Of a DNA stretch of 64,000 bases, positions 1-8,980 are shown in pieces. Position 1 is the stretch's first letter; every line of letters starts with the position of its first letter. The notes below the pieces were generated by a model. The model had not been told where the DNA came from. It saw only the letters and a program-made list of their open reading frames with translations, and made no database searches. The translations under genes were made by a program, and so were the position numbers. This DNA is from Agarivorans gilvus (GTDB lineage: Bacteria > Pseudomonadota > Gammaproteobacteria > Enterobacterales > Celerinatantimonadaceae), in the NCBI RefSeq assembly GCF_001420915.1, contig NZ_CP013021.1, positions 3,444,501-3,508,500 on the forward strand, read 5' to 3'.

Positions 1-1
1 T

Positions 2-1108
2 GTATTTGTAGAAAATACCCTAGGGGAGAAGCGGCAAGATACCGATACGGCCAATTCTTTTATTAATCAGCAAATACAAGAATATGAAGCGCGCCTCATT
101 GAGGCGGAAAAACGCCTAGCCTCATTTAAACAAGAGTATACGGAGTTTCTTCCGGGCAAAGAAACCACTTACTACAGTAATTTAGAAGCGGTTAAAAAAC
201 AGCTAGAGGAAACTCGTCTACAGCTTAGCGAGGCCCAGACAAAACTTACCTCGGCGCGAGCCCAACTAGCCAGTGAAGAAGCGCTAGCGTCCCAGCAAAC
301 GGCAAAGGTCAGAACCGAGTTTGATGATCGTATTCTGGCTATGCAAACTCGCTTAGATGATTTGTTGCTACGTTATACCGAACGTCATCCCGATGTGATT
401 GAGATGAAGCGTCAAATCGCTTCGCTACAACGACAAAAAGACAACGCTATTGTTAACGCTAAAACACCAGCCGCGATAGCCTCTGAGTCGGTGATTTATC
501 AAGATTTAAAAATAACGGTCAGTCAACTAGAGAATGAAGTGGCCTCACTTAAGGTGCGAGAGCAACGCCACCAAGAAAAAGTTGAAAGCCTAGAACAGCG
601 CTTGCGCCAAGTACCTGATGTGGAAGCTAAATTAACAGGCTTAAACCGTAACTACGAGATTACTAAATCAAAATATGAAGATTTACTGTCACGTAGAGAA
701 AGTGCCTTAATATCTGAAAGTGCCGGTAAAACCACTGATGATATTAAATTCAGGGTGATAGATGCACCTCGAGTTCCGCTTGAGCCTTCTGGGCCTAAAC
801 GACCGCTATTTATTGCTGGTGTGTTGATTTTGGCTCTGGGTATTGGGGTGGGCTTGTCGTTTGTCTTTAGCCAAATTAATCCTGCGGTTTCCAGCGTTCA
901 ACAGCTATATCAGCAAACCGGCTTTCCAGTTTTTGGTGTGGTATCTGCTACTCAAAGCTCGGGCTTAGCCAAAATAGAGAAGCGAAAAATGCGGGTATTT
1001 GTATTGTCAAATGCCGTGTTGTTGTGTGGCTTTATTGGCTTCATGGTGATTAACTTGTTACCCAATTTACACAGTAAGATTATTTTAGGCTTAGGTGGAT
1101 TGTTATGA
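2..1108 (+). CDS. Wzz/EpsF-type polysaccharide chain-length determinant (partial, 5' end outside window)
   Basis: The reading frame is open from the first bases, so the gene begins to the left of the window; 368 codons are visible. The visible part starts with VENTLGEKRQDTD and continues as a long charged coiled coil (about residues 20-225), then a proline-rich stretch (PLEPSGPKRP) and a membrane helix at about 261-289, with a second hydrophobic segment at about 332-356. This is the arrangement of Wzz-family inner-membrane proteins that set polysaccharide chain length; the VENTLGEKR start resembles the subfamily found in XrtA/PEP-CTERM exopolysaccharide loci. The stop overlaps the next gene's start by four bases, which points to co-transcription with the tyrosine kinase that normally partners it. 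The ATG at 341 is internal and not the start. Confidence 0.85.
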   Translation, partial: VFVENTLGEKRQDTDTANSFINQQIQEYEARLIEAEKRLASFKQEYTEFLPGKETTYYSNLEAVKKQLEETRLQLSEAQTKLTSARAQLASEEALASQQTAKVRTEFDDRILAMQTRLDDLLLRYTERHPDVIEMKRQIASLQRQKDNAIVNAKTPAAIASESVIYQDLKITVSQLENEVASLKVREQRHQEKVESLEQRLRQVPDVEAKLTGLNRNYEITKSKYEDLLSRRESALISESAGKTTDDIKFRVIDAPRVPLEPSGPKRPLFIAGVLILALGIGVGLSFVFSQINPAVSSVQQLYQQTGFPVFGVVSATQSSGLAKIEKRKMRVFVLSNAVLLCGFIGFMVINLLPNLHSKIILGLGGLL

Positions 1109-1995
1109 GTACGATTGAAAAAGCCATGGGCAAGCTTGCTCAGCAAGCACAGGCAAAAGAGAAGCCACCTGAGAGCGCAGTGGAAGATCAGCAAGTGGCG
1201 GCCGCTAATTTCTCTGCTAATGCCTCAGTTAAAGATAAGCCGGTTTTGCAAATTGATTCAGCGGTGTTGAAGCGTTTGGGCATGTTGTCGGATATTCGCT
1301 CTCGAGAGACTCGAGTATTGAGCGATGAATACCGTGGTATTAAACGTAAGTTATTGAAAAATGCCTTTGAGCCGGGGTTGATTCCACAAAATAAAAGCAA
1401 CCTTATCATGGTGACGAGTGCTAATCCCGGTGAGGGTAAAACCTTTACGTCGATTAACTTAGCATTGAGTCTTGCCTTAGAAAAAGACAAAACCGTATTG
1501 TTAATTGATTCAGATGTGCTCAAGCCAACGGTGAGTAAAACCTTGGGCATTGGCCAGCACATGGGCTTAATGGAATATTTATTAGGCCAAACTGATGATG
1601 TGGCTGATGTTATTTATCATACCAACATTCCAAATCTACGTATTATGCCAGCGGGTATGCCCCACCATTTAAGCAATGAATTGTTGGCCAGCGAAAAAAT
1701 GCGGTCGCTAACAGAAGAGCTTAATAGTCGTTATTCTGACCGGGTGGTATTGTTTGATAGCCCTCCCGTGTTAGGAGTTAATGAAACCGTAGTTTTGTCC
1801 AACTTTGTTGGTCAGGCGGTGGTGGTGGTCGAACAAGATAAAACTAAATTGGCAGCAGTTAAATCGGCGGTATTGCAGTTTAGTGAAGAGTTAGCAATCG
1901 GTTATGTAATGAATAAAGCGGTGCACGGAAAAACAGGAACCTATGGATATGGCTACGGATATGGCTACGGATATGAGGAAGAACGCAGCGCCTAG
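1105..1995 (+). CDS. XrtA-associated tyrosine autokinase (EpsG/BY-kinase family)
   Basis: Bacterial tyrosine kinase that works with the Wzz-like protein encoded just upstream to control polysaccharide polymerisation and export at the inner membrane. Of 296 residues, a Walker A motif (SANPGEGKT, 105-113), Walker A' (LLIDSD, 132-137) and Walker B (LFDSPP, 216-221) are visible, in the order expected of BY-kinases. The C-terminus is an alternating Gly-Tyr tail (about 280-290) followed by acidic residues, the probable autophosphorylation cluster. There is no transmembrane helix, so it is the separate cytoplasmic kinase type. It starts at the ATG overlapping the upstream stop (ATGA). Its last 23 bases overlap the start of the outer-membrane protein gene. 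Family assignment is by motif and context; the exact subfamily is inferred. Confidence 0.88.
   Translation: MSTIEKAMGKLAQQAQAKEKPPESAVEDQQVAAANFSANASVKDKPVLQIDSAVLKRLGMLSDIRSRETRVLSDEYRGIKRKLLKNAFEPGLIPQNKSNLIMVTSANPGEGKTFTSINLALSLALEKDKTVLLIDSDVLKPTVSKTLGIGQHMGLMEYLLGQTDDVADVIYHTNIPNLRIMPAGMPHHLSNELLASEKMRSLTEELNSRYSDRVVLFDSPPVLGVNETVVLSNFVGQAVVVVEQDKTKLAAVKSAVLQFSEELAIGYVMNKAVHGKTGTYGYGYGYGYGYEEERSA
1945..1975 (+). repeat. Short tandem repeat, 12-base unit, encoding the Gly-Tyr tail
   Basis: The unit GGATATGGCTAC occurs twice in full and then partially, with a related half-unit just before it. It encodes the Tyr-Gly tail of the kinase, and its final ATG is the likely start codon of the next gene. 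Such a repeat could expand or contract in multiples of four codons without changing the frame, altering the number of phosphorylatable tyrosines. Confidence 0.8.
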
Positions 1996-3436
1996 GTTTT
2001 TTATTGCGCTTGTTATTGCTGGTGGATGTGTTTTATCGGCCCGGGCTGCTGAGGTGGAGTTTAGCCCGGAAGTAGATATAGAAGCAATTTATACGGATAA
2101 CGCCGAACTTACAGAGGTTAACAAAGAATCTGGTGAAATAGGGATTATTTCCGCTGGGTTTTCCACTGAGGTTCTGGGTAAGGATGGAGAACTTGCTTTA
2201 GATTATCTTGCTCGCCAAACTTACCATTCATACAATTCTGATAAAAATAAGCTTTACCACGAGCTTGATTTCCTCGCCGACAAAAAGCTAGGACGCTCTG
2301 GCTTTAGCGCAGATGTCACGGCGAGCATGGAGATCCTCCCTGCCGATGTAAGCAATAATGCCATTACTGATGTTGTGGCTGGAGACCTTATTCAAGGCAG
2401 TGAATTGGGTGTGGGTTTTGCTTATCAATCAAACCCTCGTAAGTGGATCGATCTGAATGCGCGCGTCTCAGCAAGTTTGTATCGCTATGAAGATGAACGA
2501 GGCAATAACAATGACTACGATGCTTCATTGGTGTTTAAAAATGGTCGCAGAGTTAAGCAAGTATTTTGGTTAGTTGATTCTAGTTATATTCGCCGAGAAG
2601 CTCGTGGTAATACTCAAGAGACCGAAAGCGTTCGCTATAAGGGGGAGCTGGGTCTACAACAGCGAGCCGGATTTAGCCCTTTTATTCGTTATTACGCCGA
2701 AAGCTACTTAGAAGGGATCAGCTCTTCTGCTAAGTTTGGCGAGTCGGAAAGTTGGGGGCCAGCACTACGTTATTTTCGCAGCAAGCTGAGCTACCTCGAG
2801 GTGAGTTATAACTTTTCCTTAGATAAAGAGAAAAACGACGACTATGTAGGGGCGGCCATTAATTTAGAGCCCAATCGTCGAACTAAATTTTTCTTCGAAT
2901 ACAGTAAGCGCTTTTATGGTGATGCCTATGAGTTTATTTTCGCTCATCAAAAGCGCCGAATTAGCACCGATATTAGTTACCAAGAAGAGCCGACCAGCTT
3001 TGACCGCCGTTTCTTCGTTGAAGGCGATAACGTCGAAGAACAAAAGCTGGATAAAACCTTTCGCTGGAATACGCGTTTAGATTTACGTCGTTCTGCACTT
3101 GATTTCGAGTTGCGCCATCAAACGCGTGAAGGCTTAAGAGATACTACGGATTTTATTAAAGACACCACCTACGGCGGTGGCCTTAGTTATGATCACAAAT
3201 TGTCGCGTAAGTTGAGTTTGGCTTTGGCTTTTGATTATGACCACTATACTTTTGACCAACTTAATGGCGTGGAACAAATCGACAAATATAGTCGCTACGA
3301 CTTGTCTTTAGAGCAAGATCTTATGGAAGGCTTCTTTTTAACTTATCGTTATCAATTTACTCATCGTAGCTCAAATGTTGCTGGGCGCACTTATGATGAA
3401 AACCGAGTTTCAATTAACGCTACTAAGCAGTTTTAA
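1973..3436 (+). CDS. Outer-membrane beta-barrel protein of the XrtA/PEP-CTERM type (TIGR03016-like)
   Basis: Predicted 487-residue outer-membrane protein. It opens with a signal peptide (MRKNAAPRFFIALVIAGG, cleavage probably after SARA), followed by amphipathic strands with alternating aromatic and charged residues throughout, and ends KQF, a terminal Phe typical of outer-membrane barrels. Barrel proteins at this position in XrtA-type exopolysaccharide loci are thought to take part in polysaccharide export. The start at 1973 was chosen because the longer frame (from 1943) only reads the upstream gene's repeat in another frame and would put an odd MDMATDMATD prefix before the signal peptide. 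It is followed after two bases by the ATPase gene, so they are clearly in one operon. Confidence 0.75.
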   Translation: MRKNAAPRFFIALVIAGGCVLSARAAEVEFSPEVDIEAIYTDNAELTEVNKESGEIGIISAGFSTEVLGKDGELALDYLARQTYHSYNSDKNKLYHELDFLADKKLGRSGFSADVTASMEILPADVSNNAITDVVAGDLIQGSELGVGFAYQSNPRKWIDLNARVSASLYRYEDERGNNNDYDASLVFKNGRRVKQVFWLVDSSYIRREARGNTQETESVRYKGELGLQQRAGFSPFIRYYAESYLEGISSSAKFGESESWGPALRYFRSKLSYLEVSYNFSLDKEKNDDYVGAAINLEPNRRTKFFFEYSKRFYGDAYEFIFAHQKRRISTDISYQEEPTSFDRRFFVEGDNVEEQKLDKTFRWNTRLDLRRSALDFELRHQTREGLRDTTDFIKDTTYGGGLSYDHKLSRKLSLALAFDYDHYTFDQLNGVEQIDKYSRYDLSLEQDLMEGFFLTYRYQFTHRSSNVAGRTYDENRVSINATKQF

Positions 3437-3438
3437 AT

Positions 3439-4494
3439 ATGTATGAGTCTTTTTTTGGGCTAAGTGATAAGCCATTCAAACTTAGCCCTGATCCCAAGTT
3501 CTTTTTTGCCAGCCCCCACCATGATCGCGCGGTATCTTATTTGCGCTACGGTTTATCCCAAGGGGAAGGTTTTATTGTTGTCACCGGGCCGATAGGCACC
3601 GGAAAAACCACCATCGCCAGAAGTTTGTTGGCCTCGGTGGATGACTCTATTGTTGCAGCCCAGATTGCCACCACTAAATTGGCTCCCGATGAGTTAGTTC
3701 GTCTAGTGGCAGCGCAATTTAATATTGATGTTGAAGGGCTTAATAAGGCAGAAATTTTAAAACGATTCGAGCAATACTTATTAACTTTAAACCAACAGGG
3801 AAAGCGTGCTCTTTTAGTGGTGGATGAGGCGCAAAACCTTCCCGCTGAAACGGTAGAAGAGCTGCGTATGTTGTCGAATTTTCAGCTCAATGATAAACCG
3901 CTATTTCAAAGCTTTTTGTTAGGTCAAGAAGAGTTAAAGCCGATTATCGAGTTGCCAGAAATGGAGCAATTTCGGCAGCGAATTATTGCCTCTTGTCATC
4001 TTAAACCCTTCGATGCCGAGCAAACCCAAGGTTATATCATCCACCGTTTAAAACAGGTGGGCTGGCAAGATAATCCCAAGCTAGAAGATGATATTTTTGA
4101 GCAAATCGCCGACTTCACCAAAGGTATACCGCGGAAGATTAATATTTTCGCCGACCGTTTGTTTTTATACGCCTTCCTAGAAGATTTACATACTATCACT
4201 CAAGCAGACGTGGCGGCGGTGATCGAGGAAATGGGCGGAGAACTTTCTGGTTCATTGCAGGGTACGCCCGAGCAGCAAGGTGTGAGTGACTTAGACGCCG
4301 TGCTGGGGCGCCAATACGATGCCCTACCCAGTGGGGCATCACCGCTCAGTGACAGTCATATAAAAGCGGCCTTGCTCGATGTCTCGGGTTATCTGGAAGA
4401 AGTGGTATTGCGTAAAATTAAAATTATCCGCTATCTGGATAAAATGATTGAGAAGAAGCGCAAAGAGATCGTCGAGATGGGTGATAATAGCTAG
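3439..4494 (+). CDS. XrtA-associated AAA ATPase (TIGR03015-like, ExeA/GspA relatives)
   Basis: Soluble 351-residue AAA+ ATPase. The N-terminus MYESFFGLSDKPFKLSPDP is typical of the ExeA-like ATPases found in PEP-CTERM/exosortase loci. Walker A is GPIGTGKT (50-57), Walker B LLVVDEAQ (125-132); the C-terminal third after about residue 245 is divergent and ends in a basic helix. ExeA relatives couple ATP hydrolysis to assembly of envelope machinery; the partner of this subfamily is not established, so a role in polysaccharide or secretin assembly is inference. Two bases separate it from the barrel gene. The next gene follows 58 bases later, so the kinase/regulator pair may be in the same transcript. 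Confidence 0.85.
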   Translation: MYESFFGLSDKPFKLSPDPKFFFASPHHDRAVSYLRYGLSQGEGFIVVTGPIGTGKTTIARSLLASVDDSIVAAQIATTKLAPDELVRLVAAQFNIDVEGLNKAEILKRFEQYLLTLNQQGKRALLVVDEAQNLPAETVEELRMLSNFQLNDKPLFQSFLLGQEELKPIIELPEMEQFRQRIIASCHLKPFDAEQTQGYIIHRLKQVGWQDNPKLEDDIFEQIADFTKGIPRKINIFADRLFLYAFLEDLHTITQADVAAVIEEMGGELSGSLQGTPEQQGVSDLDAVLGRQYDALPSGASPLSDSHIKAALLDVSGYLEEVVLRKIKIIRYLDKMIEKKRKEIVEMGDNS

Positions 4495-4552
4495 CAGCAC
4501 GCTTTGCCTCTGTGCTAGCTACTGAGTCAAAAATGGAACAAAGTCTTTGAGC

Positions 4553-6586
4553 ATGATTGTTGGTTTTCTAGGCTACAGTGTCGCAGCCGTATTTTACTTG
4601 TTGTTTAGTTTGTTGCTGCTAACCACCAAACAAAGTGGTTTTCAGCGTCAGGCTTTAAGTTTGTCGGTGTTTTTCACTTTATTGTGGGCTTTGGCGGCGG
4701 CCTTACAGATCTGGTTTGCCATGCCCTTAGTCTTTCTCTATGCCGTGGAAACCCTGCGTAATGGTTTATGGTTTCTGTTGCTCTATGCCACCCTAGTCCC
4801 GCATTTTGAATTTAGCCAGTTAGTTCATGGACCGTGGCGTAAAAAAGGCATTTTGCTTGGTTTACTGCTGACCGCCATTTTACAGCTGGGGGTGGGCTTT
4901 AGTGGTTTTAACCTAAATACCCTATGGTTAGTATCTCAATTAGCGCAGGCGATAATAGGTTTATGGCTGATTGAACAGTTGTATCGGCGTATTGAGCTTA
5001 ACGCTCGCGATGCCATTAAGCCTATGTGTTTAGGTTTGGGCGCTGTGTTTGCCTTTGATTTCTCGCTTTATGCCAATGCTTTAATCACTTCTGGTATTTC
5101 TTTTGATTTCTGGAGCTTGCGTGGTTTTGTGGCTTTAGTTGCCGCGCCTTTAGTATTGCTCAGTGCTCGGCGAGTGAAGCGCTGGTCAACTAAAATCTAC
5201 GTATCGCGGGATGTGATTTACCACAGTACGCTATTGTTAGTGGCTGGGGCTTACTTGTTGGTGATGTCCTTAGTGGGTTATTACATACGCTATGCCGGTG
5301 GCGATTGGGGGAGCATGGCGCAAAGCGGTTTCTTCGCCTTAAGTGTGCTGGTATTAGTCAGCTTGTTTTTGTCGGAACGTTTACGCAAGCGACTTAAAGT
5401 ACAAATCACCAAGCACTTCTTTGCCAATAAGTACGAATATCGTGAAGAGTGGATGAAGTTTGCAGCGGTGCTAGAAAGTCAGCAAGGCTCTCCTTATAGC
5501 ATCGCATTAAAAGCGATTAATCAGCCTTTCGATTGCCAATACGCCTGCTTAGCGGTGACCGAAAACGGTCGTATGGTGGTAAAAAATACCTACAATATTC
5601 GTGACGATGATCCGCAAGCCTTACTTTGCCTCGAACTGTTTGGTCAACAAGCGATAGAGCATCAATGGATTGTTGATATTGAAGAATTAAAACAAGACAG
5701 CAGTGTATTGCCGTTTAAGGTGCATACCAACAGCCTGCATAATATAAACAAGTTTAGTTATGTGATACCTATGAGTACCGATGCGGGGTTTAAAGGGCTT
5801 ATCTTACTATCTGCGCCTACCGCCATTCATAGCGTTAACTGGGAAGACCGAGACTTAATGCGCGCGATTAGTCGCCAACTAGCGGTGTTTTTAAATCTTC
5901 ATCGTTCAAATTTGGCCTTGGCAGAGAGTCAGCAGTTCGATACCTTTAATCGTATGTCTGCATATTTAGTGCACGACTTGAAAAACGTGCTGGCGCAGTT
6001 ACAGCTATTATCGAAAAATGCGGTGAAGCACAAGCATAACCCTGAGTTTATCGATGATGCCTTTGAAACCGTCGACTCAGCGGTAAACCGTTTATCTAAA
6101 GTGGTTGGGCACTTAAGTAAAAAACAACGGGTTGATACGGTGGTGGCGCCTTTCTCTTTAAAACCCGCGCTGCAGCAAGTGATTAAATCTCGCTCAATTA
6201 GTTTGCCTTTGCCATTGCTGGAGTACCACTTAGACGATGGGTTCGAGCTAGTTTGCGATCAAGAACGTTTTATTAATGTGCTGACTCATTTAATACAAAA
6301 TGCTCAGGACGCCAGTGAAGACAATGGCAGTGTTACCTTAAGAGCGAGCCAAGTTGAGCAACAGTGCTTAATTGAGATAGAAGACCACGGTGAAGGCATG
6401 AGTATTGAGTTCATAGATACTCGTTTATTTAAGCCTTTTGATACCACCAAAGGTAATGCAGGTATGGGAGTGGGCGCTTACGATGCTAAACGCTTTGTGG
6501 AAGAGTTGGGTGGTCATATCCATGTGCAAAGTAAGCTAGGAGAAGGCAGCTTATTTGAGCTTTACCTGCCTATTCATAAAATTTAG
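4553..6586 (+). CDS. prsK: XrtA/PEP-CTERM system histidine kinase PrsK
   Basis: Membrane sensor kinase of 678 residues. The first ~300 residues are a series of hydrophobic helices, then a GAF-like region (about 300-455), then an HDLKN-type phosphoacceptor box with His474 and a C-terminal HATPase domain with N-box (IQNAQDA) and G-box (GNAGMGVGAYDA). The lysine-asparagine after His-Asp-Leu is typical of PrsK-like kinases. It pairs with the response regulator that begins 42 bases downstream, and the two sit at the end of the exopolysaccharide locus as in known PrsK/PrsR systems. The ATG at 4553 is preferred over a TTG two codons earlier. The signal sensed is unknown. Confidence 0.85.
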   Translation: MIVGFLGYSVAAVFYLLFSLLLLTTKQSGFQRQALSLSVFFTLLWALAAALQIWFAMPLVFLYAVETLRNGLWFLLLYATLVPHFEFSQLVHGPWRKKGILLGLLLTAILQLGVGFSGFNLNTLWLVSQLAQAIIGLWLIEQLYRRIELNARDAIKPMCLGLGAVFAFDFSLYANALITSGISFDFWSLRGFVALVAAPLVLLSARRVKRWSTKIYVSRDVIYHSTLLLVAGAYLLVMSLVGYYIRYAGGDWGSMAQSGFFALSVLVLVSLFLSERLRKRLKVQITKHFFANKYEYREEWMKFAAVLESQQGSPYSIALKAINQPFDCQYACLAVTENGRMVVKNTYNIRDDDPQALLCLELFGQQAIEHQWIVDIEELKQDSSVLPFKVHTNSLHNINKFSYVIPMSTDAGFKGLILLSAPTAIHSVNWEDRDLMRAISRQLAVFLNLHRSNLALAESQQFDTFNRMSAYLVHDLKNVLAQLQLLSKNAVKHKHNPEFIDDAFETVDSAVNRLSKVVGHLSKKQRVDTVVAPFSLKPALQQVIKSRSISLPLPLLEYHLDDGFELVCDQERFINVLTHLIQNAQDASEDNGSVTLRASQVEQQCLIEIEDHGEGMSIEFIDTRLFKPFDTTKGNAGMGVGAYDAKRFVEELGGHIHVQSKLGEGSLFELYLPIHKI

Positions 6587-6628
6587 TCAGCCAGTTAAAA
6601 ACTGGTCGAGCCAAATGGAAATAATACG

Positions 6629-7981
6629 ATGGAAACGTTACTGGTTGTTGAAGATGATCCCGGTATTCAAAAGCAATTAAAGTGGAGTTTCAGCGACTAC
6701 GAGGTGATTGTCGCCGGAGATAGAAAAGAAGCCATCACTGCCTTGCGCCGCTATGAACCGAAGGTGGTGACTTTAGATTTGGGCTTGCCGCCAGATGAAG
6801 CCAATGCCAGTGAAGGTTTGGCCACGCTTAAAGAAATGCTGGAATTGAATTCTAAATTGAAAGTGATAGTGATTACCGGCAATGAGGACAAAGACAATGC
6901 GCTCAAAGCTATCGCGATGGGCGCGCATGATTTTTATCATAAACCGATTGACGACGATACTTTGTCGGTGATTATCTCTAGAGCTTTCTGGGTCGCTAAT
7001 ATTGAATTGGAGAATGAAGCGCTACGCGGTGCTTCTCTCGATAGCAACGGCTTTTTAGGTAACTCTCCACAGGTGCAAAAAGTCTGTCGCATGGTAGAGC
7101 GCATCGCCCCCACCGAAGTGACCACCTTGCTATTGGGGGAAAGTGGTACTGGTAAAGAGGTGCTGGCTCGGGCTATTCATCAACAAAGTCCTCGTAAAGA
7201 TAAGCCCTTTATCGCAATTAACTGTGCTTCGATCCCTGAGAACTTGCTTGAAAGTGAACTCTTCGGTTTTGAGAAAGGCGCTTTTACCGGCGCCCATAAA
7301 ACGACCGAGGGTAAAATAGAATGTGCTCATGGCGGCACTCTATTTCTTGATGAAATTGGTGACATGCCCTATCCCTTGCAAGCAAAAATTCTACGTTTCT
7401 TGCAAGAAAAGGTGGTTGAGCGAGTGGGGGGGCGCAAAGAAATTCCAGTGGATGTGAAAATTGTTTGTGCCACTCACCAAGACTTGCAGCAAATGGTTGA
7501 AGAAAAAGCCTTTCGGGAAGATTTATTTTATCGCATAAGTGAAATTACCATCAATATTCCGCCGTTGCGTGAGCGTGGTGAAGATGTGGTGTTGCTAGCA
7601 CGCGCCTTCTTGCAAAACTATAACAAGCAAATGCAGCGTAATATCAATAATTTCAGCGATGATGCCATTGCCGCCCTTACGCGGCATCGTTGGCCGGGCA
7701 ATATTCGCGAGTTACAGAACAAGGTGAAATCGGCGGTGATAATGGCCGATAGCAAGCAAATTACTGCAGAAGATCTGGCCCTGCCTTTGGCTGACGGTGA
7801 TGAAGAACAGTTAAAGCTCGCCTTAAATTTGCGCCAAGTACGTGAAACTGCCGAGAAACAAGCGATTAATAAGGCATTGGCCTTGAGTAATGGCAACATC
7901 TCCAATACCGCTGGCTTATTAGGCGTTACTCGTCCCACGCTATACTCTTTACTTGAGAAATATGGATTAAAAACCGATTAG
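6629..7981 (+). CDS. prsR: PEP-CTERM-box response regulator, sigma-54 activator PrsR
   Basis: NtrC-family transcription activator of 450 residues. The receiver domain (1-120) has the acidic pair EDD at 8-10 and phosphoacceptor Asp50 in VVTLDLGLP. The central AAA+ domain carries Walker A GESGTGKE (about 170-177), the GAFTGA sigma-54 contact loop (about 216-221) and an arginine-rich RERGED segment. A Fis-type helix-turn-helix closes the protein (about 420-447). Its cognate kinase is encoded immediately upstream. In studied systems PrsR switches on sigma-54 promoters of the exopolysaccharide locus and of PEP-CTERM proteins; no such protein is encoded in this window. The thioesterase gene starts seven bases after its stop and may be co-transcribed. 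Confidence 0.88.
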   Translation: METLLVVEDDPGIQKQLKWSFSDYEVIVAGDRKEAITALRRYEPKVVTLDLGLPPDEANASEGLATLKEMLELNSKLKVIVITGNEDKDNALKAIAMGAHDFYHKPIDDDTLSVIISRAFWVANIELENEALRGASLDSNGFLGNSPQVQKVCRMVERIAPTEVTTLLLGESGTGKEVLARAIHQQSPRKDKPFIAINCASIPENLLESELFGFEKGAFTGAHKTTEGKIECAHGGTLFLDEIGDMPYPLQAKILRFLQEKVVERVGGRKEIPVDVKIVCATHQDLQQMVEEKAFREDLFYRISEITINIPPLRERGEDVVLLARAFLQNYNKQMQRNINNFSDDAIAALTRHRWPGNIRELQNKVKSAVIMADSKQITAEDLALPLADGDEEQLKLALNLRQVRETAEKQAINKALALSNGNISNTAGLLGVTRPTLYSLLEKYGLKTD

Positions 7982-7988
7982 GACCGTT

Positions 7989-8441
7989 ATGGATAAATCA
8001 CAAACAGAAATGAATATATTAGTGACTCCAGAAATGGCAAATTTCTCGGGGAAAATGCACGGTGGGGCGATGTTAAAAGTATTGGATGAAGTGGCCTTTA
8101 CTACGGCTATTCAATACTGTGGCAACTACGCTGTGACCTTATCAGTAGACCAGGTGTTATTTAAGAATCCGGTGGAAATCGGTGAGTTTGTGACGTTTTT
8201 AGCCTCGGTGAATTATACCGGTAGAACCTCAATGGAAGTGGGTATTAAGGTGATAGCTAAGAACCTAAAGGAACAAGTGGTTCGTCATACCCATTCCTGC
8301 TTTTTCACCATGGTGGCGGTTGATGAACAGGGTCATGCGATTGCTGTTCCCCCATTAAAACCGAGCACCGAGCTGACTAAGCGCCGCTATAACGATGCCT
8401 TACGTCGCCGTCAGCAAAGGATTGATAATCAGAAAAAATAA
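7989..8441 (+). CDS. Acyl-CoA thioesterase, hotdog fold (YciA-like)
   Basis: A 150-residue single-domain hotdog thioesterase. The motif GKMHGGAMLKVLDEVAF (about 20-36) is the YciA/BACH-type active-site helix with the conserved His-Gly-Gly and Asp. It probably hydrolyses acyl-CoAs in the cytoplasm; the chain-length preference cannot be read from sequence. It lies seven bases downstream of prsR on the same strand, and is followed by an 11-bp perfect hairpin overlapping the stop. No link to the polysaccharide system is evident beyond position. Confidence 0.85.
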   Translation: MDKSQTEMNILVTPEMANFSGKMHGGAMLKVLDEVAFTTAIQYCGNYAVTLSVDQVLFKNPVEIGEFVTFLASVNYTGRTSMEVGIKVIAKNLKEQVVRHTHSCFFTMVAVDEQGHAIAVPPLKPSTELTKRRYNDALRRRQQRIDNQKK

Positions 8442-8466
8442 GACAAGCTTAATTAAAGCTTGTCTT
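8440..8466. terminator. Hairpin at the end of the thioesterase gene
   Basis: Perfect 11-bp inverted repeat (AAGACAAGCTT / AAGCTTGTCTT) with a five-base loop, beginning at the stop codon. There is no good T-tract on either strand, so it is either a weak terminator or an mRNA-stabilising hairpin between convergent genes. Confidence 0.5.
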
Positions 8467-8505
8467 AGTCTATGTCTTTAAACCAGCTTATGTTGTTAGT
8501 GCCGC

Positions 8506-8980
8506 TTAATAGCCGTTTAGCCGGTCGAAATATTCGGGCAGGAGTAACGATATTTGTGGAATATAAGTAATTAGCATTAAGAACAACAACAGTAAGCTCA
8601 ACCAAGGTAGACAAGCTTTAATTACCCAGCCCATACTTTTGCCCGTAATGCCGGCGCTAACAAACAGGTTTAAGCCCACCGGTGGAGTCAGCATGCCTAT
8701 CTCCATATTTACCACCATGATGATACCCAGGTGGATGGGGGTCTATGCCCGCTTGAGCAGCAATGGGAAACAAGATAGGGGCCATAATCAACAAGATGGC
8801 TGAAGGCTCCATAAAGTTACCGGCGATCAGCAGCAAAATATTCACCACCACTAAAAATGCCGAAGGTGGCAAACCATAGGCCACGATGGATTCGGCGATC
8901 ATATGAGGGATCCGCTCTGTGGTGAGCACATGCGCAAATAACATGGCATTAGCAATAATGAATAGCTGCATAATGCTAAC
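8506..8980 (-). pseudogene. dctM: dctM remnant: C-terminal end of a TRAP dicarboxylate transporter large permease
   Basis: Only about the last 155 codons of a DctM-type permease survive. One frame gives MQLFIIANAMLFAHVLTT followed by GNFMEPSAILLIMAPILFPI; the rest continues in another frame as MLTPPVGLNLFVSAGITG and ends DRLNGY. The switch occurs at a run of five G (8737-8741, plus strand): removing one G joins the two parts into a normal DctM C-terminus. The 5' two-thirds, together with dctP, dctQ and most of dctD, are missing; the remnant begins abruptly within a few bases of the dctD stub. An intact DctM would be an inner-membrane protein importing succinate, fumarate or malate with sodium. 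Non-functional as it stands. Confidence 0.85.

Noticed and set aside
1943..1972. Extra ten codons at the start of the barrel protein (MDMATDMATD)
   Set aside because: They are the Gly-Tyr repeat of the kinase gene read in another frame and would spoil the signal peptide.
1945..1975. Possible CRISPR-like or mobile repeat
   Set aside because: The 12-base units are contiguous, in frame and coding; no spacers, no cas genes.
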